Shown: positions 8,065-16,055 of the stretch, piece by piece
How positions within the stretch are numbered: position 1 is the stretch's first letter
Layout: the number at the start of each line of letters is the position of its first letter
Assembly: GCA_003158735.1 (NCBI GenBank)
Contig: PMLB01000209.1
Span: 1 to 53,910, forward strand
Direction: 5' to 3'
Length of the DNA stretch: 53,910 nucleotides
DNA from: Myxococcales bacterium
Lineage (GTDB): Bacteria; Myxococcota_A; Polyangia; Fen-1088
The notes under the pieces: model-generated
The model's database searches: none
What the model saw: the letters and a program-made list of their open reading frames with translations, nothing else
What the model was told of the DNA's origin: nothing
Made by a program: the position numbers and the translations under genes

Positions 8065-9162
8065 TCATCCGCCTTCCCCCCGCCCGATGACTGCCATCAT
8101 CTCCTGGAAGGCGCGCCGCCGGGGATAGGCATTGTCGCCGAGCAGGCCGGCCAGCGTGCAAAGCACCGCCCGCGCCTCGTCGCTGCACGCGCTGGGCACT
8201 TCGACCTGCACGCGCACATGGGCGTCGCCGCGGCTGCCGCCCGGTGTTGGCAGGCCCTTGCCGCGCACGCGAAACACGCTGCCCGTCTGGGTGCCGGCCG
8301 GGATCTTCATGCGCACGCGGGCGTCGAGCAAGGGCACCTCGATCTCGGTGCCCAAGGCGGCTTCGTCCATGCGCACCGGCACCTCGACCTCCAGAACATC
8401 GCCTTGCTGGCGATAGAACGGGTGCGGTCGCGGCCTCACGATCACGTGTAGATCCCCGGCCGGTCCGCCGCGCCGGCCGGGCGAGCCCTCGCCCGCGATC
8501 CGTTGCGTGCCGCCTGCCTGCGACCCGGGCGGCACGCGCACAGCATACTCACGCTCGCCCTCGCACAGGCCAGTGCCTGCGCAGGTCTTGCAGCGCACGC
8601 GCGGGATCTGGCCTGAGCCAGCGCAGGCCAGGCAATTCCGCCGGGTCGTGAAGAAACCCGCCTTGTGCGACTTCCATCCCTGTCCCCCGCAGCGCGCGCA
8701 GGGCTGCAAGCCCGCGGCCCCGCCGTGCGCGCCGGTGCCGCTACAGGCGCGGCAGTCCTCGCTGCGCTGGAAGCGAATCGTCTTGTGGCAGCCAAGTGCC
8801 GCCTCGTCGAACTCCAATTCCAGGGTGTAGCGCAGGTCTTGCCCGGCGGCGCGTTTGCGGCCCAAACCGAACAGGTCGCCAAAGATGGCATCGAAAAACT
8901 CGGTGACCTTGGCCAGATCGGCGCTGTCTGCAAAAGGCAAGTCGCCCGGGACGTCTCCCAGCCGATGGTAGCGTGCGCGTTTCTCCGCGTCGCCCAACAC
9001 CGCATAGGCCTGCGAGACCTCCTTGAACCGCTCCTCGGCCGCGGCATCGCCTGGGTTGCGGTCGGGATGAAACTGCAAGGCCAGCTTGCGGTAGGCAGCC
9101 TTGATCTCGGCCTCGGGCGCTTCGCGTGCCACGCCCAGGGTTTTGTAGTGATCGTGCGCCAC
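8065..9162 (-). CDS. dnaJ: Chaperone protein DnaJ
   Basis: 365 residues from GTG 9162, chosen because the J-domain begins there (VAHDHYKTLGVAREAPEAEI); a longer open frame upstream lies inside dnaK. The J-domain has the HPD motif (LQFHPDRN). A short linker with few glycines leads to four zinc-binding CxxCxGxG motifs (CRACSGTG, CARCGGQG, CLACAGSG, CKTCAGTG), then two beta-barrel client-binding domains. It stimulates the DnaK ATPase and delivers unfolded clients. It starts 5 bp after the dnaK stop, closing the hrcA-grpE-dnaK-dnaJ operon. The Gly/Phe-rich region is replaced by a linker (FADSADLAKVTEFFDAIFGD), as in type I DnaJs of several proteobacteria. Confidence 0.96.
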   Translation of the reverse strand: MAHDHYKTLGVAREAPEAEIKAAYRKLALQFHPDRNPGDAAAEERFKEVSQAYAVLGDAEKRARYHRLGDVPGDLPFADSADLAKVTEFFDAIFGDLFGLGRKRAAGQDLRYTLELEFDEAALGCHKTIRFQRSEDCRACSGTGAHGGAAGLQPCARCGGQGWKSHKAGFFTTRRNCLACAGSGQIPRVRCKTCAGTGLCEGEREYAVRVPPGSQAGGTQRIAGEGSPGRRGGPAGDLHVIVRPRPHPFYRQQGDVLEVEVPVRMDEAALGTEIEVPLLDARVRMKIPAGTQTGSVFRVRGKGLPTPGGSRGDAHVRVQVEVPSACSDEARAVLCTLAGLLGDNAYPRRRAFQEMMAVIGRGEGG

Positions 9163-9167
9163 GGGGG

Positions 9168-11012
9168 CTACGAGGAATTCTCGGGCGAGGGCTCGGCCAT
9201 GCTCCCGCCCTGCAACGCCACAAATAGCATATGGGCCTCGGTTTCCAGCTTGGCCAGCGCCGCGCTGGCGCGAGCCACGTCGCCCACGAACAGCTCGAAC
9301 GCACGCTTGCACTCGACCAGAGCCGCCTCTAGTCGGCGCTTGGCGTCCGCGTCCAGCTTGTCACCGAATTCCTGCAAGGTGCGCTCGGTGCCATAGATGA
9401 GCGTGTCGGCGCTGTTGGACAGGTCGGCCCATTCCTTCTTGGACTGGTCCACCTGGCGACTGGCCTCGGACTCGGCGATGAAGGAACCGATCTCGGCCTC
9501 GGACAGGCCCGAAGTGGGCCGCACCACGACGGCCTGGGTCTTGCCCGTGCCCAGGTCCTTGGCCGCCACGCTGACCATGCCGTTGGAATCGATGTCGAAC
9601 GAAACCTCGATCTGCGGCGCACCCCGTGGCGCCGGCGGGATGCCGGTCAGTTGGAAATGCGCCAGGCTCTTGTTGTCCTCGGCCATTTCCCGCTCCCCCT
9701 GCAAGACGTGCACGTTGACGTAGGGCTGGTTGTCCACCGCCGTGGAGAACACCCGCCCGCGCCGCACCGGAATGGTGGTGTTGCGCGGAATGATGCGCGT
9801 AAACACGCCACCGGCGGTTTCCACGCCCAAGCAGAGCGGGGTCACGTCGAGCAGCAACACGTCCTGTTGCTCGCCCGAGAGCACCGCCCCCTGCAGCGCC
9901 GCGCCCACCGCCACCGCCTCGTCGGGGTTGACCGCGCGCGACGGCTTCTTGCCAAAAAAACTCGACACAATCTCGTGCACGCGCGGCATGCGCGTCTGAC
10001 CGCCCACCAGGATCACCTCGTCGATGTCCTTGACCGTCCAGCCCGCATCTTTCAGCACTTGCTCGATGGGCGGGATGGTCCGGTTCAGCAGATCCTCGCA
10101 CAGCGTCTCCAGCTTGCTGCGCGTGAGCGAAGTGATGAGGTGCTTGGGCCCCTCGGCGCCCGCGGCAATGAAGGGCAGGTTCACCTCGGTCTCCAGGCTG
10201 GTCGACAGCTCGTGCTTGGCTCGCTCGGCCGCCTCACGCAAGCGTTGCAAGGCCATGCGCTCGCCGCGCAGGTCGATGCCGGTTTCGGCTTGGAACCCTT
10301 CGGCGAGCAAGCCCACGATGCGCGCATCGAAGTCCTCGCCGCCCAGAAAGCCGTCGCCGCTCGACGCCTTGACCTCGTACACGCCCTCGTGCAAATGCAG
10401 CAGCGAGATATCGAAGGTGCCGCCGCCCAGGTCGTAGACCGCCACCTTGGCGTCAGACACCACGCTCAGACGACCGAAAGCCAAGGCCGCAGCGGTGGGC
10501 TCGTTGATGATGCGCTTGACGTTGAGCCCGGCGATGCGGCCCGCGTCCTTGGTGGCCTGGCGCTGGCTGTCGCCGAAGTAGGCGGGCACGGTAATGACCG
10601 CGTCGGTGACCTCCTCGCCCAGGTACTCCTCGGCGGTCTTCCTCATCTTGTCCAGAACGAAGGCCGAAAGCTGGGCCGGCGGATAGTCCTTGCCTTTGAC
10701 CCGCACCCAGGCGTCGCCGTTGCTCGCCGCCACCACTTCATAGGTGGAAGACTTGGCATGACGGTCAACCTCGGGATCGGCGCGTTTGCGCCCCATCAGG
10801 CGCTTGACCGCCGACACCGTGCATTCGGCGTTGGTGACCGCTTGTCGCTTCGCGATCTGGCCGATCAGGGGTTCGCCCTCGCCCGACAGGGCGATCACCG
10901 AGGGCGTGGTGCGCGAGCCCTCGCTGTTGGGGATGACCAGAGGCTCCAACCCCTCCAGCACGGCCACGCACGAGTTGGTCGTCCCCAGATCGATTCCGAT
11001 GATACGGCTCAT
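9168..11012 (-). CDS. dnaK: Molecular chaperone DnaK (Hsp70)
   Basis: 614 residues. The nucleotide-binding domain shows [14 protein letters not shown] at the N-terminus, the phosphate-2 loop [14 protein letters not shown] and the adenosine motif [12 protein letters not shown]. The interdomain linker is [19 protein letters not shown], followed by the substrate-binding sandwich and helical lid. It is slightly shorter than typical DnaK (about 640 residues) and ends SPENSS without the usual Gly-rich, acidic tail. It binds hydrophobic peptides in an ATP cycle with DnaJ and GrpE. Its ATG overlaps the grpE stop (ATGA), so translation is coupled. Confidence 0.96.
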   Translation of the reverse strand: MSRIIGIDLGTTNSCVAVLEGLEPLVIPNSEGSRTTPSVIALSGEGEPLIGQIAKRQAVTNAECTVSAVKRLMGRKRADPEVDRHAKSSTYEVVAASNGDAWVRVKGKDYPPAQLSAFVLDKMRKTAEEYLGEEVTDAVITVPAYFGDSQRQATKDAGRIAGLNVKRIINEPTAAALAFGRLSVVSDAKVAVYDLGGGTFDISLLHLHEGVYEVKASSGDGFLGGEDFDARIVGLLAEGFQAETGIDLRGERMALQRLREAAERAKHELSTSLETEVNLPFIAAGAEGPKHLITSLTRSKLETLCEDLLNRTIPPIEQVLKDAGWTVKDIDEVILVGGQTRMPRVHEIVSSFFGKKPSRAVNPDEAVAVGAALQGAVLSGEQQDVLLLDVTPLCLGVETAGGVFTRIIPRNTTIPVRRGRVFSTAVDNQPYVNVHVLQGEREMAEDNKSLAHFQLTGIPPAPRGAPQIEVSFDIDSNGMVSVAAKDLGTGKTQAVVVRPTSGLSEAEIGSFIAESEASRQVDQSKKEWADLSNSADTLIYGTERTLQEFGDKLDADAKRRLEAALVECKRAFELFVGDVARASAALAKLETEAHMLFVALQGGSMAEPSPENSS

Positions 11013-11716
11013 GAGGTCTTGCCTCCTGTCCCGTCGTCGTCTCCGTTCACATCAATGTCCACACCGCCCGCGGCCGACTCGTTTTCCGGCGCTTGCTTGT
11101 CATTCGAGTGACTGGGTTCGCTGGGCGAGGTGGGCGGCGCTTTGGCCACCACCACCATGGCCGGACGAAGCAGCCGCTCACCCACGCGATAGCCCTTCTG
11201 CAGTTCGTGCAGCACCGTGCCGGGTGGCACCTCGGCGCTGGGGGCTTGCGAAATCGCGTCGTGCACGCGCGGGTCGAAAGGCTGGCCCTTGGCCTCGATG
11301 GCCGTCACCGAATGGCGTTCCAGCTTGGATTTGAAAAGCCGCAAGACCAGATCGACGCCATCCTGGACCGACTTGACGTCTTTCTGCTCGCCTTCCTTCC
11401 AGGAAGAGATGGCACGCTCCAGGTTGTCCGCGATCTCCAAGAACTCGCGCAGCACCGACTCGCGCGCCTTGGCCTCGTGCTCGCTCATCTCCTTGCGCGT
11501 GCGCTTCTTGTAGTTCTCGAACTCGGCCGCGATGCGAAGCATGCGGTCCTTCAGTTCGGCCTTCTCGGCTTCCAGCGTGGCCACCCGCTCAGCGGGACTC
11601 GGTTCCGCGGGCGCCGGCGCTGGCGTGGACGTGGGGACATCGGACGCCGGGCCATCAGGCGCGGGTGTTGGGGCATCCGAATCAGGATTGTCTTGAGACT
11701 CGTCGTTCTCGCTCAT
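11009..11716 (-). CDS. grpE: Nucleotide exchange factor GrpE
   Basis: 235 residues from ATG 11716 ([14 protein letters not shown]). A long disordered N-terminus rich in Pro, Ala and Asp is followed by the coiled coil ([20 protein letters not shown]), the GrpE core with [12 protein letters not shown] and [15 protein letters not shown], and the beta-wing with FDPRVHDAI and [18 protein letters not shown] further acidic low-complexity tail (about 40 residues, DVNGDDDG) is unusual in length. GrpE releases ADP from DnaK. Its stop overlaps dnaK's start by 4 nt. It starts about 40 bp after hrcA ends. Confidence 0.95.
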   Translation of the reverse strand: MSENDESQDNPDSDAPTPAPDGPASDVPTSTPAPAPAEPSPAERVATLEAEKAELKDRMLRIAAEFENYKKRTRKEMSEHEAKARESVLREFLEIADNLERAISSWKEGEQKDVKSVQDGVDLVLRLFKSKLERHSVTAIEAKGQPFDPRVHDAISQAPSAEVPPGTVLHELQKGYRVGERLLRPAMVVVAKAPPTSPSEPSHSNDKQAPENESAAGGVDIDVNGDDDGTGGKTS

Positions 11717-11757
11717 GGGAAACAATTTCGCGGGCCAAGCGCAGCCGCGCGCTCCTT

Positions 11758-12795
11758 TCACGGTCGGGCAAGCACCTCGGTAATCACGTCGGCGGTAAAG
11801 TCTACCAGAGGGATGACCTTGCAATAGCTCATTCGCGACGGGCCGATCACCCCGATGGTTCCCAGCGGGCGATCCTCGCCGCCGTAGCTGGCGGCCACCA
11901 CCGAAACTTCGGTCAAGTCCGCCAGGTTGGCCTCGGCGCCGATGAACACGCAGATGCCGGGCGCATTGAGCGTACGCTCCAGCAGCTTGACGATCTGGTC
12001 CTTCTCTTCCAGCGTGCGCAGAACACGGCGAGCCCGATCCAGGTCAGCCGCCGCGGACAAGAGACTTGACTGCCCGTCGAGCAGAATCTCCCCGCCGGGC
12101 TCGGATGCGGGAGTGGCGGCCATGGCCAGCGTGAGCGCCTGCGCCAGCACCGGATCGCGAGCCGAGCTCTCGCGTTCCTTCTCGATCTCGCGCACCAGCC
12201 GCGCGCGCATCTGGTCCAGGGTCAAGCCCGACACCAAGCCGTTGAGGTAGTTGTTGATGCGGTCGAGATCGCTGGGAGAGAGAGACGCATCGAGAGGGAT
12301 GAGCTTGTTCTGGATCTGGCCGCTGTGCGAAGCGATAACGGCCAGCAGTTGGTCATCGCGCAGGCGCACGAACTCGAGGTGCGACACCGCATCCGACTCG
12401 GGACGCGGCGCCTGCACCACCACCGCCAGATGGGAAAGATCGCGCAGCACGCGTGACACCCTTTGCATGATCTCCTGCGGGTCACTGGCCGGCCCCAGCC
12501 GCTCACGGATCTCCTCCTGCTCGGGCACAGACAAGCTGCGCACGCGCAGAAGCGTGTCCACGTAGTAGCGCAGGCCGCGATCCGTGGGGATGCGTCCGGC
12601 GGAGGTGTGCAGATGACGCAACATCCCCAGATCTTCCAGTTCGCCCATCACGGTACGCACCGTGGCCGGGGAAACCGCCAGGCGATAGCGGTGCGCCACC
12701 GTTTCGGACCCGACTGCCTCGCCCGTGGCGAGGTACTCGGACACGACAGCATGCAGAACCTTCTTGGCACGGGCGCCAATGTCGCTCACCATCAT
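11758..12795 (-). CDS. hrcA: Heat-inducible transcription repressor HrcA
   Basis: 345 residues. An N-terminal winged helix (ARAKKVLHAVVSEYLATGEA, then SPATVRTVMGELEDLGMLRH and HTSAGRIPTDRGLRYYVD) is followed by the GAF-like domain and the conserved C-terminus (GTIGVIGPSRMSYCKVIPLV). HrcA represses class I heat-shock genes by binding CIRCE operators and is kept active by the GroE chaperonin. It is the first gene of hrcA-grpE-dnaK-dnaJ. Two consecutive ATG codons make the start ambiguous by one residue. I looked for a CIRCE inverted repeat (TTAGCACTC-N9-GAGTGCTAA) between the start and the divergent TA genes and saw none. Confidence 0.96.
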   Translation of the reverse strand: MMVSDIGARAKKVLHAVVSEYLATGEAVGSETVAHRYRLAVSPATVRTVMGELEDLGMLRHLHTSAGRIPTDRGLRYYVDTLLRVRSLSVPEQEEIRERLGPASDPQEIMQRVSRVLRDLSHLAVVVQAPRPESDAVSHLEFVRLRDDQLLAVIASHSGQIQNKLIPLDASLSPSDLDRINNYLNGLVSGLTLDQMRARLVREIEKERESSARDPVLAQALTLAMAATPASEPGGEILLDGQSSLLSAAADLDRARRVLRTLEEKDQIVKLLERTLNAPGICVFIGAEANLADLTEVSVVAASYGGEDRPLGTIGVIGPSRMSYCKVIPLVDFTADVITEVLARP

Positions 12796-12894
12796 TATCT
12801 AGCTCGAAAACCAGGCCGCGGCCAAGATTGAGACTGAATGCCACTGGCGCGACCTTGGCCTCGACGTGGCGGGTACGCACCGCGTCTTGCAATC

Positions 12895-12912
12895 ATGGTC
12901 ACTTGTGACCAT
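12895..12912. promoter_or_regulatory. Palindromic operator candidate before the TA genes
   Basis: ATGGTCAC-TT-GTGACCAT: a perfect 8-bp inverted repeat with a 2-bp centre, ending 9 bp before the antitoxin ATG (12922). Type II antitoxins commonly repress their own promoter through such a palindrome. An in-frame ATG at 12895 lies inside it, so the antitoxin might alternatively start here. It also sits in the roughly 125-bp intergenic region shared with divergent hrcA. Confidence 0.7.
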
Positions 12913-12921
12913 CTTCAGGTC

Positions 12922-13182
12922 ATGAAGGCCGTTCGCGTGGCGGAGCTAAAGAGTCATCTCAGCGAGCACCTGCGCTCGGTGCGCCGCGGGCACCCTCTGG
13001 TCGTGTTGGATCGCGACACCCCTATCGCACAAATAGTTCCCTGCCCGAATGGCACGCTCAGCCCTCTCATCCGCCAGCCCCTGCCGCGGTCACGCAAACT
13101 CAAGGACTTCCGCGCCCCGGCGCCACTCAAGTTGCGCCATGACCCCGTGGCTCTCCTGCTCGAGGACCGGCATCTCAGGTGA
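12922..13182 (+). CDS. Type II toxin-antitoxin antitoxin, Phd/YefM-like
   Basis: 86 residues from ATG 12922. The N-terminus MKAVRVAELKSHLSEHLRSV and the following HPLVVLDRDTPIAQIVP are the Phd/YefM fold: a small beta-alpha DNA-binding dimer whose disordered C-terminus wraps the toxin. The C-terminal half (SRKLKDFRAPAPLKLRHDP) is basic and Pro-rich, fitting a toxin-binding tail. Its TGA overlaps the GTG of the PIN toxin (GTGA). The palindrome just upstream is the likely autoregulatory operator. An upstream in-frame ATG (12895) would add 9 residues. Confidence 0.88.
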   Translation: MKAVRVAELKSHLSEHLRSVRRGHPLVVLDRDTPIAQIVPCPNGTLSPLIRQPLPRSRKLKDFRAPAPLKLRHDPVALLLEDRHLR

Positions 13183-13595
13183 TCGCCTACGTCGATTCCT
13201 CGGTGGTCCTGCGACTGGTGCTGGGACAGCCTGGGGCACTGGCCGAGTGGCGATCCGTGGAAGAGGGAGTCACCAGTGCGTTGACCGAAGTGGAATGTCT
13301 GCGAACTCTCGACCGCCTACGAATTCTCGAAGGAATTCCCGACCAGGCGCTGGCCGAGCGTCGCGAATCCGTCTACCAGCTGCTCGGAAGTCTCGCGGTG
13401 ATGGAGATCGGGCGAACGGTACTGGATCGGGCCGCGCAACCTCTCCCGACCGCCCTGGGAACCCTGGACGCGATTCACCTCGCCACCGCCCAGATCTGGC
13501 GCGAGACGACCAGCACACCCCTGACCATGGCCACCCACGACGCGACCCTGGCCACCGCCGCCCGTGCCCTGGGAATGCCCATTGTGGGCGTGTAG
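13179..13595 (+). CDS. PIN-domain ribonuclease toxin, VapC-like
   Basis: 138 residues from GTG 13179. The PIN-domain acidic residues are in place: IAYVDSSVVLR (first Asp), LTEVECLR (Glu), GTLDAIHLATA (Asp) and MATHDATLATAA (last Asp), so the metal-dependent RNase active site looks intact. VapC toxins cut tRNA or rRNA and are inhibited by the cognate antitoxin; the target here is unknown. It overlaps the antitoxin stop by 4 nt. A large inverted repeat starts 2 bp after its stop. Confidence 0.9.
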   Translation: MIAYVDSSVVLRLVLGQPGALAEWRSVEEGVTSALTEVECLRTLDRLRILEGIPDQALAERRESVYQLLGSLAVMEIGRTVLDRAAQPLPTALGTLDAIHLATAQIWRETTSTPLTMATHDATLATAARALGMPIVGV

Positions 13596-13596
13596 T

Positions 13597-13729
13597 TAGC
13601 TGTTTCACCACAGAGGGCACAGAGAACACAGAGGTCGGACAAGAAGAAAGGGTTCGGACAGGCCAGGAGTCCACCCCTTCTTTCCGGTCCGGCTCTGTGA
13701 CCTCTGTGCCCTCTGTGGTGAAACAGCTA
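13597..13729. repeat. 133-bp inverted repeat with 26-bp perfect arms
   Basis: The left arm at 13597-13622 and the right arm at 13704-13729 are perfect reverse complements over 26 bp (TAGCTGTTTCACCACAGAGG at the outer end). The interior has further CACAGAGG/CCTCTGTG repeats. The CCACAGAGGNCACAGAG motif is familiar as a dispersed intergenic palindromic element in many bacterial genomes. Here it lies between the PIN toxin and the convergent hemW and could act as a bidirectional transcript end or a MITE-like mobile repeat. No reading frame of note lies inside. Confidence 0.85.
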
Positions 13730-13767
13730 GCTTTGATCGAAATGGCCAGTGCGATGCTAGCCTACAG

Positions 13768-14985
13768 CTAGATTTCCAGCCAGAGACGGCTCGATACTTC
13801 GTCGGCAAACAAAAATCCCGCGTCCGTAAGGCGCAGGCGGTCAGGCGCGACCAGAAGCCAGCCCGCGTCCACGCATTTCTGGGCTGCGGCGGCACGTTCG
13901 CGCGACGCCAGCGGGTCGCAGCCGTAGCGGCGCGCGTGCGCCTCACGATCCACGCCGTCGCAGGTTCGCAGGCCAAGCCACAGGCCTTCGTTCTCCAGAT
14001 CCTCGGACGTGCGGCGCTCAAGCTTGGCCGGCAGCGGATTTCCTTGGTGAGCCGCAGCCGAGCGCAGGTAGGTTGTGAGCCCGCGCGGATTGGAGAAGCG
14101 CCAGCCGGTTCCGTCGACGAGCGGCCGGAACGACGACGCAGACGCGCCCACGCCCAGATAGGCGCCGCCGGTCCAGTAAAGCGTGTTGTGAACGGCGCGC
14201 CGGCCCGGCCGCGCGTACGACGAAATCTCGTAGTGCTCGAAGCCCGCGGCTTGCAGCACTTCGTGCGCTGTCACGTACATGGCCGCCACGGTTTCGTCGT
14301 CGGGCCGCTGCAGCTTGCCGGCGCGCTCGAGGGCGCCAAACGGCGTGCCCCGCTCGATAGTCAAGGCGTAGGCCGTGACATGCTCGGGTGCAAGCGCGAC
14401 CAGCTCATCGAGCGAATGGCGCCAGTCATCCATGCTCTGGCCAGGAAGCCCGAACATCAGATCCGCGCACAGGTTGTCAATGCCCGCCCTGCGCACGGCC
14501 TGCGCTGCCGTCGCGATCGCGGCCACGTCGTGCTGCCGACCGATGGCAGCCAGCAAGCGATTCTGAAAGGCCTGCATGCCGAGCGACACACGGTTCACCC
14601 CGGCCGCACACAGGCTGGCCGCGGATTCCGCTGTCACCTCGCCGGGGTTCGCCTCGACCGTGATTTCCACCGGCCCGGTCGCATCGAAAGCCCGACGCGT
14701 GGTCTCGATCACGCGCCCGATGGCCTGCGGCCGCCACAAGCCGGGCGTGCCCCCGCCAAAGTAGATCGACCGCAAGTCCGGGGCGCTTTCCCCGCGAAAC
14801 CAGCCCGCGCGCGCCGCCAGCTCGGCCGTGATCGCCGCCGCGTAGCCGTCGTGCGGAATCGGCTCGCGCACTGCCGTGGCGAAGTCGCAGTACGGGCAAC
14901 GTGCTCGGCAGAAGGGAAAGTGGACGTACACGCCCAACGGACGGGACGCATCCAGAATGCCGCTGGTTGGGTCCGCCGATGTCAT
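13768..14985 (-). CDS. hemW: Radical SAM heme chaperone HemW
   Basis: 405 residues. The radical-SAM cluster motif CRARCPYC (C26, C30, C33) follows the HemW-typical YVHFPFC. Further family signatures are IYFGGGTPGLW, EITVEANPGE, VNRVSLGMQAFQ, ADLMFGLPGQSMDDW and HYEISSYARPG, with a C-terminal HemN-like domain. HemW binds heme and inserts it into respiratory proteins; despite older labels it is not a coproporphyrinogen oxidase, because it lacks the extra Cys and N-terminal features of HemN. Its ATG overlaps the stop of a tiny upstream gene (ATGA). It is convergent with the TA toxin. Confidence 0.93.
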   Translation of the reverse strand: MTSADPTSGILDASRPLGVYVHFPFCRARCPYCDFATAVREPIPHDGYAAAITAELAARAGWFRGESAPDLRSIYFGGGTPGLWRPQAIGRVIETTRRAFDATGPVEITVEANPGEVTAESAASLCAAGVNRVSLGMQAFQNRLLAAIGRQHDVAAIATAAQAVRRAGIDNLCADLMFGLPGQSMDDWRHSLDELVALAPEHVTAYALTIERGTPFGALERAGKLQRPDDETVAAMYVTAHEVLQAAGFEHYEISSYARPGRRAVHNTLYWTGGAYLGVGASASSFRPLVDGTGWRFSNPRGLTTYLRSAAAHQGNPLPAKLERRTSEDLENEGLWLGLRTCDGVDREAHARRYGCDPLASRERAAAAQKCVDAGWLLVAPDRLRLTDAGFLFADEVSSRLWLEI

Positions 14986-15080
14986 GCAGACTGGACCCGT
15001 ACAATTTCGACGCGAACGTCTTCGGCGTTCTTCATGGTGATCCCCGAGGCGATCTCGTACTGGGAGTGGCTCACCAACAT
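14982..15080 (-). CDS. Tiny coupled gene upstream of hemW, 30-32 residues
   Basis: The frame starts at ATG 15080 or, with better spacing to an AAGGA ribosome site, at GTG 15074 (VSHSQYEIASGITMKNAEDV). Its TGA overlaps the hemW ATG by 4 nt. Third codon positions are mostly G or C across the 30 codons, unlike the open frame further upstream. This supports real translation, either of a small protein or of a leader that couples hemW translation. No homology is recognised. Confidence 0.45.
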   Translation of the reverse strand: MLVSHSQYEIASGITMKNAEDVRVEIVRVQSA

Positions 15081-15165
15081 TTCCTTTGCACTGGGTGGGA
15101 CCGCCTTTCTAGTCCCGATCCTGCGGCCGCAATAGGGTAGACGGTGCGCTGCAATCGGGGCAATC

Positions 15166-16004
15166 ATGACACGCTGTACGAGGATGGCTCCGTTCCGCGA
15201 AACTGCTGTGGCAGGTCGGCGGGCCTGCGTCGGGATTTCCCTGATTCTCGTCTTGAATGCGTGTACGGGCAGCGACTCCGAGGGGATCGCCCCAGAGGCA
15301 GGCACCAGCTCGGGTGGTTCCGGGGCCAGCACCAACCTCGCCACCGGGGGCAGCGCAGCGCAAGGAGGAGGCGCCCAGGGCGGAGGTCCGGCCACGAGCG
15401 GCGTCTCGACTGCCGGTGAGACTGCAGCGGCCGGCGCGGCGGGAGCCGCTGCTGGCACAATGACCACGGGCGGTGCGAGCGTTGGGAACACCCTTTCCAC
15501 CGGTGGTATCGCAACTACCATGGACCAATGGCCAAGATGGCCGCTATTGGCTGCACCTGGCCCACGGAGCTTCAGACTCAGCCGGATATGACCCTCTTCT
15601 GGGCCACCGAAGGTGGCACCACCTATCTCAGTTTCATGCAAGATGTCGCGTGCAACATCGGCTCCGCCGCCTGGTACTACTTCTACAACGCCACAGGCAA
15701 CGGTGGCGCCAGCGCTGTGTGGATATCGAACTACTGCACGGGACAAGGGATCGCCGGGACCATGGTTACTGGGTTGCTGTCACATCTGGAGGGAGGCAGT
15801 TACCCGCGCCCAGCCGACCCCAACAACGCGTACCCCTGGGGCATCGAATGCTGCTCTTGTGGCAATCCCTCGGGCTGCACCTGCACCGGGTGCACCGGCC
15901 GCTTCGCCGCTCTCATGGAAATCGGCACCCCCAATTCGCGCCCCAGTCCGGATCCTTTCCTGGAGACACTGACGCCTGAGCCCACCAAGTATTGCAAACA
16001 GTAA
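15166..16004 (+). pseudogene. Frameshifted secreted lipoprotein with Gly/Thr-rich linker and Cys-rich domain
   Basis: The first part (15166-15591) has a lipobox (LILVLNAC) and a long Gly/Thr/Ala/Ser linker like other lipoproteins here. The globular domain continues in a different frame (15528-16004): ATEGGTTYLSFMQ, YYFYNATGNGG, then a Cys-rich CCSCGNPSGCTCTGCTG. The frames overlap between 15528 and 15591. Restoring one base in the short A run near 15534 would join them as ...DQWPKMAAIGCTW. The gene is therefore either disrupted or affected by an assembly indel; phase variation is less likely because no long homopolymer is present. The function of the domain is unknown. Confidence 0.65.
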
Positions 16005-16055
16005 GATCGCGCTCTCCCCTTCTCGTCTGTACGGATCCATGATTGTCTGTTCTCG

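Noticed and set aside
14982-15746. A 254-codon minus-strand frame opposite the Gly-rich lipoprotein linker
   Set aside because: It is mostly the antisense of the linker (Pro/Ala-rich) and lacks coding signs except for its last 30 codons, which are annotated separately.
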